Source of the DNA: Peribacillus muralis | GTDB taxonomy: Bacteria > Bacillota > Bacilli > Bacillales > DSM-1321 | Length of the DNA: 64,000 bases | NCBI RefSeq assembly: GCF_001439925.1 | Contig: NZ_LMBV01000007.1 | Coordinates: 37,821 to 101,820 of the forward strand | Direction: 5' to 3' | Shown: positions 16,546 through 25,976 of the stretch, in pieces | Layout: the number at the start of each line of letters is the position of its first letter | Position numbering within the stretch: the stretch's first letter is position 1 | Program-made: the position numbers and the translations under genes | Notes under the pieces: model-generated | Seen by the model: the letters and a program-made list of their open reading frames with translations, nothing else | What the model was told of the DNA's origin: nothing | The model's database searches: none

Positions 16546-17032
16546 GATTTTTATCATAGAGATTATTGTTCGGAGCATTCTATGATTTTTTCTAGGGTAT
16601 GCCTCTAATACTTATCCGCATTAATTTATACGTGCGTCTCTCCGCAGTCATGAGCTACCATGAAGAACGATATTTTCTTACCTAACGGATGTATTAGAAA
16701 AAGTGGACAGTAAAATAAATGAGCTTGGAGATACATTTCCAAGTTCATTTTAATGTGAAAACATTGATAAATATTTCTAAGTCTTAATGTATCTGCGATT
16801 TCCTAAGTTCCAGGAACATTTGATGAAATAAGCATAAGCTTCTTTCTTTACATATTTTTACTTAACTAAACAATCAACAAGGGTTTCGGGTTTTCTCATT
16901 CCGAAACTCTTCTTTCATTTGTACAGCAGATTTGAAAGTATGGTAAAAATTAGAACATTTGTACCCAAACCATGCTATTCTATGAATTTTTGCTATAATA
17001 ATAGTAAGTAAAAATGAGGACGGAGTGAAACT
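16546..17032. other. Intergenic region with one hairpin
   Basis: ATCATAGA (16553-16560) pairs with TCTATGAT (16579-16586), followed by T residues to 16591, which looks like a weak terminator without an upstream gene. The rest, up to the sbcD ribosome binding site, holds nothing I can identify. Confidence 0.5.
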
Positions 17033-18178
17033 ATGAAATTTATTCATACGGCTGATTGGCATTTAGGGAAAATTGTTCACGGTGTACATATGACAGAGGA
17101 TCAAAGGTATGCACTGCAGCAATTCATAAATATAGTCGAGGAAGAAAAACCGGATGCGGTCGTGATTGCAGGGGACTTATATGATCGTTCGGTTCCCCCC
17201 ATTGAGGCCGTGGATCTTCTTGATGAAATCCTTTATACAATTAATGTGAAAATGAACATACCGATCGTTGCTATATCTGGAAACCATGATTCGGCACAAC
17301 GGCTTTCCTTCGGTTCATCCTGGTATCGTCATAGTCAGTTATATATTCAGGGAAAATTGACGAAAACATGTGAGCCGGTTCGCATCAAGGGTGTGAATTT
17401 TTATTGCGTCCCATATGCGGAACCAGGGACGGTTCGCCACCTTTTTGAAGATGATAGCATCCATACCCATCAAGACGCCATGAAGCGGATAACAGGTAAG
17501 ATTGCGGAGAATTTCAATAAGGATGAACCGAATGTCTTTGTGGGACATGCCTTTGTTTTAGGCGGCAAAACGAGTGATTCGGAGCGTGTTTTGTCAGTTG
17601 GCGGTTCCGGCTGTGTTACCTCGGATCTATTCGATGCGTTCGATTATACGGCGCTAGGGCATCTGCATAGTCCAGATGCGATTCGCCACCCTAAAGTGTT
17701 TTACTCTGGATCACTTATGAAATACTCGTTCTCTGAGGCTAAACAAAAAAAATCGCTCTCCATCGTCGAGATGAAAGAGGATGGGAGTTTTGAACTAAGC
17801 TATCGATCTTTGGCACCAAAGCTGGATATGAGGGAAATAGCAGGGACGATGGAGGAACTGCTTGATCCCGCCTTTTATCAATTGCAAAAACAGGATGACT
17901 ACTTGAAAATAACCCTGAATGATGAGGGCTCGCTCATCGATCCGATTAATCGCTTACGCCAAATATATCCGAATGTACTTCACCTTGAGCGAAAATGGGA
18001 TTTGACCGATCTGAGAAGAAAAAAAGCCTTTTCCGCCATTAAGGATGAACAGAAATCGGAATTGGATCTGTTTGAATCGTTTTATCAAGAAATGACGGAT
18101 CGAAATTTCGATTCCCAAAAACAGGATTTGATGGTTTCGGTAATTGAAGCCGTTAAGAAAGAGGAGGCCTTGAAATGA
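17033..18178 (+). CDS. sbcD: Exonuclease subunit SbcD (Mre11 homolog)
   Basis: Calcineurin-like nuclease subunit of the SbcCD complex, which cleaves DNA hairpins and processes blocked double-strand ends. The metal-binding motifs are all present in the first half: DWHLGK at residues about 8-13, GDLYDR, GNHDS and the later GHLHSP. A C-terminal capping region follows. At 381 residues the length is normal for Bacillus. The stop overlaps the sbcC start (ATGA), which shows translational coupling. Confidence 0.96.
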   Translation: MKFIHTADWHLGKIVHGVHMTEDQRYALQQFINIVEEEKPDAVVIAGDLYDRSVPPIEAVDLLDEILYTINVKMNIPIVAISGNHDSAQRLSFGSSWYRHSQLYIQGKLTKTCEPVRIKGVNFYCVPYAEPGTVRHLFEDDSIHTHQDAMKRITGKIAENFNKDEPNVFVGHAFVLGGKTSDSERVLSVGGSGCVTSDLFDAFDYTALGHLHSPDAIRHPKVFYSGSLMKYSFSEAKQKKSLSIVEMKEDGSFELSYRSLAPKLDMREIAGTMEELLDPAFYQLQKQDDYLKITLNDEGSLIDPINRLRQIYPNVLHLERKWDLTDLRRKKAFSAIKDEQKSELDLFESFYQEMTDRNFDSQKQDLMVSVIEAVKKEEALK

Positions 18179-21100
18179 GACCGGATATTTTAACGATGCA
18201 GGCATTCGGGCCTTATGCAGGAAGGGAAATTATTGATTTCAATTCCCTTGGGGAGCGGACGATGTTTGTCATTTCTGGTAAGACAGGTGCAGGTAAAACG
18301 ACTATATTTGATGGAATTAGTTTTGCGATATATGGAAAGGCAAGCGGTGAAGACCGAAGCGGGCAGGATCTGCGGAGTCAATTTGCCGAAGATGATAGGT
18401 TGACGGAGGTCTCGCTGCAATTCACTTTGCGTGGAAAAACCTATTTGGTGATCCGGTCACCACAGCAGGAACGGAAGAAAAAGGCTGGAGAGGGAACGAC
18501 AACAGTCGGGGCAAAAGCTGAGTTATATGAAATAGTGGCTGGTGGAAATAAATTGCTCGGCGCAAATGTCCGTGAGGTGGAAGAGAGAATCAAATCACTC
18601 ATTGGGCTTGATGCCAATCAATTCCGGCAAATCCTGATGATTCCGCAAAATGAATTCCGCAAACTGTTAACTTCCGATAGCAAAGATAAGGAACAAATTC
18701 TTCAGAAGTTATTTCATACAGAACTTTATAAACGGATAGAAGAAAAATTAAAAGAAGAAGCATCCGTACTTAAGCGGGAAAGTGAAAAAAGTGCGCAGCG
18801 ACGAATCGAATTGATGAAGGCGATTAAAGCTGGCAATCATGAAGAACTGCAAACACAACTGCAAGCTGAAGAGCCTAACGAACAGGAAGTCCTTCCGCTA
18901 TTACAGGATGTCATATCGGCTGCCAGAGAAAGAGGTAAACAGTTAAAAGAACAAATTCAGGAAAAGCAGCAGGCTCGTGATTTAGTAAATCAAGAGCTTT
19001 CAAAAGCGGCAGATTTGCTGGATAAGTTTTCTGATAAAGAGAAATTGCGAAAAGAGAAGGAGCACCTTGAAGCAAGGCAGCCGGAAATGGAATTAGTGAA
19101 GCAACGGATTAAAATGGCACACAAAGCGGCTTCGCTTGAAAAGCAGGAACAATATTATTTGCGAATTGGCAAGCAGGTGCATGATGCGAATGAGGAGCTG
19201 CAAAAGCTGGGCGAGCAAGCGGAAAAGCTGCAAGCGGAGCGCAAGGAGAAGCAGGATACCTACGAACAGGAAATGTTGAAGGGAAATGAAAGGGAGCAGG
19301 CCATACGTAATGTGCATCAGCTTGAGCAGGTAAAAGGGGCGGTCATGACTTTTGCCAGCTTAACAGCCCAAGTTACTTTGGATGAAAAAGAATGGCGGAA
19401 CAGTAAAGAGCTTCGTGAAAAAAATGTCGCTCAGCATCAGCAAGTTGAAGAAGATGCCGAGAAGATGGCACTCGAAAAAAGCGAAGCGGAAAAAGCGGCA
19501 GTCCTGCATCGTGAGAAAGAATTGGAAGCAGAAAAAGTGAAACAATCGTTAACGAAAATGAAAAAGCTCCAAGAAGTATTTTCCGAGATTCAACATACTA
19601 AGCGGGTTATGGATGATAAGAATAAACGGTTCCAAGAAATTCAAGAAATTCAAGGGTTGGAAAAGGAGAAACTGGAAGCACTCAATCATAGGTGGAGATC
19701 AGGTCAGGCGGGCATGCTTGCTTCGATGTTGCACTCCGGGGAAGATTGTCCGGTGTGCGGCTCGGAAAACCACCCAAAACCGGCACAAATGCATGAGGAT
19801 ATGCCGACGGATATGGAATTGAAGGAGCAAGAAAACAAGCTGGTAATGGCAGAACGACAAAAAAGCCAAGCGGAAAGCGAATATTACAAAGCCCAATCCA
19901 AATTTGATGCACTAGTTGCCTCTTCTCAGGAAAAATTACGGGACATACAAGCTGAGATGCCCTCATTCAAGCCTGAAGACATCGATCATCACTTAAAGGA
20001 ATTGGTCGCAAAAGGCGAAACACTACATGCGGAATTAGCCGAATTGCTGCAAAAAAAATCCGGAATCTCTGAAATGGAAACAGTGGTACTGGCATTAAAA
20101 GAGAAGGCAGCCAAGCTAAAAGAGAATTTGGCCGCTTTGGAAAGAAACGAAGACCATGGAAAAACGAGGTACATTGAAAACTCAACGAAATTAGCAGGCT
20201 TAACCGACTCCCTGCCAGAAGGGATCCGGACCGAGGCCGAATATGATGTGGCGTATCAAATCGCCGTGAAAACACAGAAGCGATTACAGACGGCCTTGGA
20301 GGAAGCACAAAAAAACCTTCAAATGGTAAAGGAAAAAGAATCGGTCATCCTGGCAAAGAAAGAGTCCAGAAGCGGAAATATCAAGGAGTTAAACGAAGAA
20401 TTGAAGGCGGAACGGGAAAAGTTCATTGAGGATATGACTCATCAAGGTTTTTCCAATTATAAAGAATATACGGCAGCGAAAAAATCGGAAGCGGCTCTCG
20501 GAAACTTGGAAGAGCAAGTCCAGCAGTATAATCAAAATTGGCAAAGTGTGTTAAGTTTATTCCATGATCTGGAGATGAAATTAAAGGATGTGATCAAACC
20601 GGATCTAGAAGGATTGCAGAAGACCTTTGAATTCATAAATGAAGAAGTGGAGTCAATGCGCCATAGTCTAAATCAAATGCTTACGGAAAAACAAACGAAC
20701 GAAGAAATCGAGAGCAAACTGGCGCAAATCAGGGAAGATCAGAAAAGTCTTGATGAAAGGTACAGTATCGTCGGGCATTTATCAGAAATTTCCAAAGGTC
20801 AAAACTCCTTCCGAATCACGTTTGAACGGTATGTTTTGGCAGCCTTTTTAGATGACATTCTAAAAGAAGCCAATTCAAGATTGCTGAAAATGACTAGCGG
20901 CCGTTACCAGTTGCTCAGAAAGCTGGATCCAACACGCAGGAACATTCAGAGCGGGCTGGAGTTATCTGTATACGACCAATATACGGGCCAGGAGAGGCAT
21001 GTCAAAACCCTATCGGGAGGAGAGAGCTTTAAGGCGTCGCTTGCGCTCGCTTTGGGTCTTGCGGATGTTGTCCAGCAGAATGCAGGCGGAATCTCGCTTG

Positions 21101-21306
21101 AAACGATGTTCATCGATGAAGGGTTCGGTACGCTCGATCCTGAATCTCTTGAGCAGGCAATTGAAGCGTTAATGGAAATACAAAGCACGGGAAGGTTAGT
21201 CGGAATCATTTCGCACGTTCCGGAATTGAAGGAAAGGATCGATGCCCAGCTCCAAGTCATTGCGACGCAAAAGGGCAGCCGGACGACCTTTTACTTTGCT
21301 GGGTAA
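18175..21306 (+). CDS. sbcC: Exonuclease subunit SbcC (Rad50 homolog)
   Basis: SMC-like ATPase of 1043 residues, the partner of SbcD. The Walker A motif GKTGAGKTT lies at about residues 35-43. Two long coiled-coil arms follow, separated by the zinc hook CPVCGSENH near residue 525. The ABC signature LSGGES is near residue 946 and the Walker B segment MFIDEGFGTLDPES near residue 978. All functional parts are intact. It overlaps sbcD by four bases and is followed by a terminator. Confidence 0.96.
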   Translation: MRPDILTMQAFGPYAGREIIDFNSLGERTMFVISGKTGAGKTTIFDGISFAIYGKASGEDRSGQDLRSQFAEDDRLTEVSLQFTLRGKTYLVIRSPQQERKKKAGEGTTTVGAKAELYEIVAGGNKLLGANVREVEERIKSLIGLDANQFRQILMIPQNEFRKLLTSDSKDKEQILQKLFHTELYKRIEEKLKEEASVLKRESEKSAQRRIELMKAIKAGNHEELQTQLQAEEPNEQEVLPLLQDVISAARERGKQLKEQIQEKQQARDLVNQELSKAADLLDKFSDKEKLRKEKEHLEARQPEMELVKQRIKMAHKAASLEKQEQYYLRIGKQVHDANEELQKLGEQAEKLQAERKEKQDTYEQEMLKGNEREQAIRNVHQLEQVKGAVMTFASLTAQVTLDEKEWRNSKELREKNVAQHQQVEEDAEKMALEKSEAEKAAVLHREKELEAEKVKQSLTKMKKLQEVFSEIQHTKRVMDDKNKRFQEIQEIQGLEKEKLEALNHRWRSGQAGMLASMLHSGEDCPVCGSENHPKPAQMHEDMPTDMELKEQENKLVMAERQKSQAESEYYKAQSKFDALVASSQEKLRDIQAEMPSFKPEDIDHHLKELVAKGETLHAELAELLQKKSGISEMETVVLALKEKAAKLKENLAALERNEDHGKTRYIENSTKLAGLTDSLPEGIRTEAEYDVAYQIAVKTQKRLQTALEEAQKNLQMVKEKESVILAKKESRSGNIKELNEELKAEREKFIEDMTHQGFSNYKEYTAAKKSEAALGNLEEQVQQYNQNWQSVLSLFHDLEMKLKDVIKPDLEGLQKTFEFINEEVESMRHSLNQMLTEKQTNEEIESKLAQIREDQKSLDERYSIVGHLSEISKGQNSFRITFERYVLAAFLDDILKEANSRLLKMTSGRYQLLRKLDPTRRNIQSGLELSVYDQYTGQERHVKTLSGGESFKASLALALGLADVVQQNAGGISLETMFIDEGFGTLDPESLEQAIEALMEIQSTGRLVGIISHVPELKERIDAQLQVIATQKGSRTTFYFAG

Positions 21307-21315
21307 TCCAAGATG

Positions 21316-21363
21316 AAAAGAATGGCCCGGGAGCGAAAATGCTCTCTAGGCCATTCTTTTTTT
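21316..21363 (+). terminator. Intrinsic terminator after sbcC
   Basis: AAAAGAATGGCC pairs with GGCCATTCTTTT (21349-21360), with an inner GAGC/GCTC pairing, and T residues follow. The A-rich left side may also serve the convergent gene at 21379. Confidence 0.9.
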
Positions 21364-21378
21364 GTTATGATGAACGAA

Positions 21379-21786
21379 CTACTCAATATTTATATCCTCT
21401 GCTTTTTTTCCGGGGGAAAACTTATGGATGCGAATCACCAAAATGGGATTCGAGAATTCAGCGGTGATCCTGCGTGTGCAAATCGAAAAGGGGAAGGGGA
21501 TATTTCTCTGTGTGGGAATTGTATCCGCTTTATTATCAATTAAAGGCTTATGAGCTTCGTCAACGATGATCGATAGCTCATTATCACTTAGGCACACCTT
21601 AATATCCTCGACCTCATGATTTTCCAAAACCGCTTCCACCATGTACTCATCGTCACTTTCGTATATATCAATTGAAAAAAGCTGATGATCCAACGCACAA
21701 GTTTCCGGATCCAGAAAAAATTTCTTCACCCATTCATCAAACTTTTCAACCTCATTCATTTGTGATCCATGTTGATTGTCTTGCAT
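21379..21786 (-). CDS. Hsp20/alpha-crystallin-like protein
   Basis: 135 residues. The central part YMVEAVLENHEVEDIKVCLSDNELSIIVDE is the typical strand-turn-strand core of Hsp20 domains. The C-terminal TAEFSNPILVIRIHK corresponds to the last core strand, but the IxI anchor of true small heat-shock proteins is weak. Relatives of this kind in Bacillus include spore-coat proteins such as CotM, so a coat role is possible. In B. subtilis cotM lies just after yneK. Here it lies 5 kb downstream of yneK. The gene faces sbcC and shares its terminator region. Confidence 0.72.
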   Translation of the reverse strand: MQDNQHGSQMNEVEKFDEWVKKFFLDPETCALDHQLFSIDIYESDDEYMVEAVLENHEVEDIKVCLSDNELSIIVDEAHKPLIDNKADTIPTQRNIPFPFSICTRRITAEFSNPILVIRIHKFSPGKKAEDINIE

Positions 21787-22087
21787 TTTTGATACCCCCG
21801 GTTTTCCTTTGTATGTATTATATGTCCGAAGGATGAAGATTGGTGAATGGAAAAGTGAAAATGATTACACAAAAGAACCGAGCCTAAACTGTCCAGCTTC
21901 TTGAAATTGTTCAAAGCGAATCGGTAGGGAAAGCATCTGCCATGCACCTCACTTTATAATGCGCTGAGCTTTATATTTCGTAAGGCGGGTAGGTCCTATC
22001 TATACAAAATGAGTTAGGTCTTGCTTTAGTCATTTAATGCAAGGCTACAGTAGGTATTCTTTAATAGCTTTGGATCTCAGATCAATA
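21787..22087. other. Intergenic region, nothing recognised
   Basis: About 300 bases between two minus-strand genes. Short frames exist on both strands, but none has a ribosome binding site or a family pattern. Confidence 0.5.
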
Positions 22088-22636
22088 TTAATTCCTATGT
22101 TTAAAAATTCCATAATAAACAAGGTCTTCATATTGTTTTTCTTTCATGATATGTTCTCTTAAAACACCTTCTTTTCTCATTCCTATTTTCTCTAAAACTC
22201 TTCCTGAAGCCGGATTTGAGCTAAAGTGACGAGCATATACTTTATGATATTGCTTATCTGTAAAGGCAAATTCGAGTATCGCTAATCCAGCCTCGGTAGC
22301 ATAACCCTTTCCCCAAAATTCTTCTCCAAACCAATAACCGATTTCACCATTGTTAAAGTTTTGATTGTAAGATAATGCTATTGCTCCAAGTAATTTTCCT
22401 GTAACTTTATCTGTAATAGCAAATTCATAGGAGCTATTATCATTAAAATTATGAAGATGATTTTCTATCCAGGATAAAGCGTCCTCTATGGAATAGGGAT
22501 AAGGCAGATGTAAAGTATTTTTGTAAATATTATAATTATTACAAAGCTTAGTAACCTCTGTTGCATCTGATGTTTGAAACAGTCTTAACAATAATCTTTT
22601 AGTAGAAATCGTTTTATTTAGGCTATCATAAATCAA
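22088..22636 (-). CDS. GNAT N-acetyltransferase (RimJ/RimL type)
   Basis: 182-residue acetyltransferase. It begins ISTKRLLLRLFQTSDATEV, the standard start of the RimJ/RimL subgroup. The acetyl-CoA binding region is IGYWFGEEFWGKGYATEAGLAILEF, followed by VYARHFSSNPASGRVLEKIGM and GVLREHI near the end. The substrate may be a ribosomal protein N-terminus or a small molecule and cannot be read from the sequence. The gene stands alone, divergent from the acyl-CoA operon. Confidence 0.9.
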   Translation of the reverse strand: MIYDSLNKTISTKRLLLRLFQTSDATEVTKLCNNYNIYKNTLHLPYPYSIEDALSWIENHLHNFNDNSSYEFAITDKVTGKLLGAIALSYNQNFNNGEIGYWFGEEFWGKGYATEAGLAILEFAFTDKQYHKVYARHFSSNPASGRVLEKIGMRKEGVLREHIMKEKQYEDLVYYGIFKHRN

Positions 22637-22735
22637 ATTAATCCCCCCATTGTGTTTATTTTAACATAAATATCCAAATTGGTTAGTTACTTGATATACA
22701 TTCACTTTTTATCTATGAAAATTCATCAACTATAT

Positions 22736-22816
22736 TAATTCAATAATGAATTATTGGACTATAGATGAATCCCTTGCAGTGAAGGTTTAAAAAGGAATTA
22801 AATTCAATAGTGAATT
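22736..22816. promoter_or_regulatory. Twin inverted repeats upstream of the acyl-CoA operon
   Basis: AATTCA-ATAA-TGAATT (22737-22752, arms extend to seven bases) and AATTCA-ATAG-TGAATT (22801-22816) are nearly identical perfect palindromes 64 bases apart. They lie between the divergent GNAT gene and the first CoA ligase, and the second lies about 114 bases before that ligase start. Paired palindromes of this size are typical for a dimeric repressor, probably TetR-like, which is not encoded in the window. Confidence 0.6.
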
Positions 22817-22929
22817 AATTTTACTCATTACAAGCTACAAATCCACATATTTGGCTTGGCATGCAAGTTGCATGATAAATACATATTAAACATGCACGAT
22901 GGGAAATTCGTATATAGGAGGGATGAAGG

Positions 22930-24537
22930 GTGCGAAATACGATAAGTCGACCGTGGGAGCAATGGTATGTGGGAAGGATGAAAACTATGAAGCTACCGGA
23001 GATATCCATCTATTCCTTGCTTGATAGGACAGCAAGAAAGTTTCCTCATCATACTGCGATCATTTATGAAGACCAGACGCTGGATTACTTGAGCCTTAAA
23101 ATGCAGGTCGACAAGCTTGCAGGAAAATGGAAGGAACTGGGTTTTAAAAAAGGAGAAAGAATTGGCCTGATGATGGCCAACCATCCTTATTTCATCATCG
23201 GTTATTATGCCGCCCAGGCGCTTGGCCTGATCGTCGTGCAGACGAATCCCCTGTATACACCAAGGGAACTATTGCAAATCCTGCTGGACTCGGGTGCTAA
23301 ATATATTGTATACGATGAAACCGCGGCCAATACGGTCGAGGAAACGAAAGCGATATATGAGTTTGCCGTCTGCATGAAGACGGGAGCTGATCAAAATGGG
23401 ACATGCTCGCTTCAAGCCATGATTGAATCCGGGGAGGCCATTCAGGCGGCGGAAAGCATCAATCCATTTGAAGATATTGCGGTCATTCAATATACAGGGG
23501 GCACCACCGGGAAGATGAAGGGAGCCATGCTGACCCACCATAATTTGACCTCCAACGTCATCCAGAGCTATGAAATGTATGGAGATTCCATGATTCCAGG
23601 AAAAGAGATCGTTTTGGCCGCTACACCACTCTACCATGTTTATGCGATGACAAGTGCGATGAATCTGGGAATCTATTTGGGGGCAGCCATTCTATTATTT
23701 CCAAAATTCGATCTCCAGCATGTTCTTGCCAACATCAAAAAATATCGCCCGACCTTTTTTCCAGGAGTTCCAAAGATGTATAATGCGTTCGTCAACCATC
23801 CCGAAATCGAAGAATATGGACTGGATTGTTTAAAAAGCTGCTCCTGCGGCTCAGCCCCCCTTCCTATCGAGGTGATTAAGCGGTTCGAGGTGCTGACTGG
23901 TGCTCATATAGGAGAGGGGTTCGGTTTATCGGAAGCATCGCCCTCGACCCACCGTAATCCTCCTTTGGGAAAAAGGAAAGTTGGCAGCGTCGGCATCCCA
24001 TTTCCAGGTACGGATTGCATGATCATTGACGATGATAATAATGAAGTTCCCAACACAAGCGTCGGTGAATTGCTTATTAGAGGTCCGCAAATCATGAAGG
24101 GATACTGGAATAACGAGATGGAAACAAAAAAAGCTTTACAAAATGGCTGGTTGTACACGGGTGACCTTGCCGTGATGGATGATGAAGGATATTTCTACAT
24201 AGTCGGCAGGAAAAAGGAAATGATCATCGTGGGCGGATTCAACATTTACCCGCAAGAGGTGGAAGGGGTTTTGTATGAACATCCAGCGATAAAGGAAGCT
24301 GCTGTGGTGGGCATCCCTCATAAAGAAAAAGGCGAAGTCGTGAAAGCATTCATTGTCCCTAAAGAAAACGCTTCCATAGACCTTGAAGAAATAGAAGGAT
24401 ATTGCTATTCGCAGCTCACACCATACAAGGTGCCGAAAGTGTTTGAGGTAAGAAATGAACTGCCTCGAAACACGGTCGGTAAGCTATTGAAAAGATTATT
24501 AGTAAAAGAAGAGCTTGAAAGGGAAGGGGAAAAATGA
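22930..24537 (+). CDS. Long-chain fatty-acid/acyl-CoA ligase (first of the operon)
   Basis: AMP-forming acyl-CoA synthetase of 535 residues that activates a carboxylic acid with ATP and CoA. Motif A3 is YTGGTTGKMKGAMLTH near residue 187. The later motifs are GEGFGLSEASP, GWLYTGDLAVMDDEGYFYIVGRKKEMI and the catalytic-lysine region NTVGKLLKR at the end. The GTG start follows AGGAGGG by seven bases. It opens a seven-gene unit with a transporter, two thiolases, a dehydrogenase, a thioesterase and a second ligase, so it probably activates the imported acid. Chain length cannot be predicted. Confidence 0.9.
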   Translation: MRNTISRPWEQWYVGRMKTMKLPEISIYSLLDRTARKFPHHTAIIYEDQTLDYLSLKMQVDKLAGKWKELGFKKGERIGLMMANHPYFIIGYYAAQALGLIVVQTNPLYTPRELLQILLDSGAKYIVYDETAANTVEETKAIYEFAVCMKTGADQNGTCSLQAMIESGEAIQAAESINPFEDIAVIQYTGGTTGKMKGAMLTHHNLTSNVIQSYEMYGDSMIPGKEIVLAATPLYHVYAMTSAMNLGIYLGAAILLFPKFDLQHVLANIKKYRPTFFPGVPKMYNAFVNHPEIEEYGLDCLKSCSCGSAPLPIEVIKRFEVLTGAHIGEGFGLSEASPSTHRNPPLGKRKVGSVGIPFPGTDCMIIDDDNNEVPNTSVGELLIRGPQIMKGYWNNEMETKKALQNGWLYTGDLAVMDDEGYFYIVGRKKEMIIVGGFNIYPQEVEGVLYEHPAIKEAAVVGIPHKEKGEVVKAFIVPKENASIDLEEIEGYCYSQLTPYKVPKVFEVRNELPRNTVGKLLKRLLVKEELEREGEK

Positions 24538-24632
24538 TTGAGGGGCTAAGCGGCGTTAGACACACGCCACCCCAACCCATTTGTGAGGGAAATGCGGGTT
24601 TTTGAAGATAGATACAAAGAGGAGGGATTGTC

Positions 24633-25910
24633 ATGCGTTGGGTTGTTCTCATTCTATTATTCTTTGGTGCTGTCATTAATTTTGCGGATAAATCGATCGT
24701 AGGGCTGGCAGCTGTTCCCATCATGAAGGAATTCGATCTTTCCTATGCGGAGTGGGGGCTTGTCGGAAGTAGTTATTATTGGCTTTACCCCGTAACGGGA
24801 ATTTTTGGGGCAGCATGGGCTGATCGACTTGGGGCCAAAAAAGTGCTTGGATCCATCATGTTGATATGGACTGTCCTGCAATTTGGCGTATTGGCCATCA
24901 CTGCGCTGTCATTTCTCATTCTTTACAGGATTTTACTGGGAGCTTTCGAAGGGCCTTACAGTCCAATTGCATACAGCCATGCCGATAAGTGGTTTCCCCC
25001 GAAGCTAAAGGGGTTTGCCAATTCGGTTGTCGTTGGCGGGGGAACGGTCGGTGCGATGATCGTGGCGCCGATCCTCGTCTCCTTAATTACGATATTCGGG
25101 TGGAAGGTGGCCTTTGCCGCACTTGGGGCAGCAAGCCTTGTTTGGTTCTTCCTTTTTCAATTTTTAACAAAGGAAAACCCAGTCGAAGTCCATGAACAGG
25201 TGCAAAAGAAAAAGAAAGCGAAGCTGGAAAAAATCAATATGAAGGACTTCTTGGTGCTATTGGCTTCACCTACGGCTTTATTTACTACCCTCGCCTATTT
25301 TTCCACTTATATATTGGTCGTTTGGTTTTCGGTTTGGCTCCCGATTTATTTAGTGGAAGCCATAAAAATGACTCCAGGCCAAATGGGAACAAGCGTGGCG
25401 ATAATTGGCGTCGTTTCCGTATGTATTTATATGGGGGTTTCGATGATTTCCGATCATTTATTCAAGAAGAATCAAAACTGGCGATCGTCAAGGGTATACG
25501 TCGTTGCGGGATCCATGATCCTGGGGGCCTTGTTTTTTTCATCCATCATGATATTTCAAAATCCGATCTGGGTGATCGGTGCCATGTGTTTAGCTAAAGG
25601 ACTGACCTATGCCATTTTGCCGATCGGACCAACGATCATGATCAATGAAATGCAAGAGCGCGGTGGATTAATGACGAGCATCCTGACTTCGTCAGGCAAC
25701 ATAGCAGGCATCGTTGCCCCTCTTGTAACCGGCTATATCATAAGTTTGGCTGGAGGAAACCAGCTATTGGGCTATAATCTATCTATTTTGTTCATGGCGA
25801 CGCTTGTCTTGGTTTTTGGCATCTTATTTGCCTTATTCGTAAAACCCGTCAAATCAACCGGGAATCAAGCAAATGAACAAACAGGGGACATTGACCTTAA
25901 GTCCTCTTAA
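24633..25910 (+). CDS. MFS transporter, probable organic-acid importer
   Basis: Twelve-helix major facilitator of 425 residues. It begins RWVVLILLFFGAVINFADKSIVGLAAVPIM, which is typical of the anion:cation symporter (ACS) branch that imports organic and aromatic acids. WADRLGAKKVLG is the loop 2-3 signature. GAGGAGGG precedes the ATG. The spacing to the flanking genes (about 95 and 66 bases) and shared direction place it in the CoA operon, so it likely imports the acid that the ligases activate. Confidence 0.85.
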   Translation: MRWVVLILLFFGAVINFADKSIVGLAAVPIMKEFDLSYAEWGLVGSSYYWLYPVTGIFGAAWADRLGAKKVLGSIMLIWTVLQFGVLAITALSFLILYRILLGAFEGPYSPIAYSHADKWFPPKLKGFANSVVVGGGTVGAMIVAPILVSLITIFGWKVAFAALGAASLVWFFLFQFLTKENPVEVHEQVQKKKKAKLEKINMKDFLVLLASPTALFTTLAYFSTYILVVWFSVWLPIYLVEAIKMTPGQMGTSVAIIGVVSVCIYMGVSMISDHLFKKNQNWRSSRVYVVAGSMILGALFFSSIMIFQNPIWVIGAMCLAKGLTYAILPIGPTIMINEMQERGGLMTSILTSSGNIAGIVAPLVTGYIISLAGGNQLLGYNLSILFMATLVLVFGILFALFVKPVKSTGNQANEQTGDIDLKSS

Positions 25911-25976
25911 GTATTGCGAAGGTGTGGAAAGTTTCATACGTCCAAGGGTGAAATAAAAAAAGGGAGTGGATGAAAA

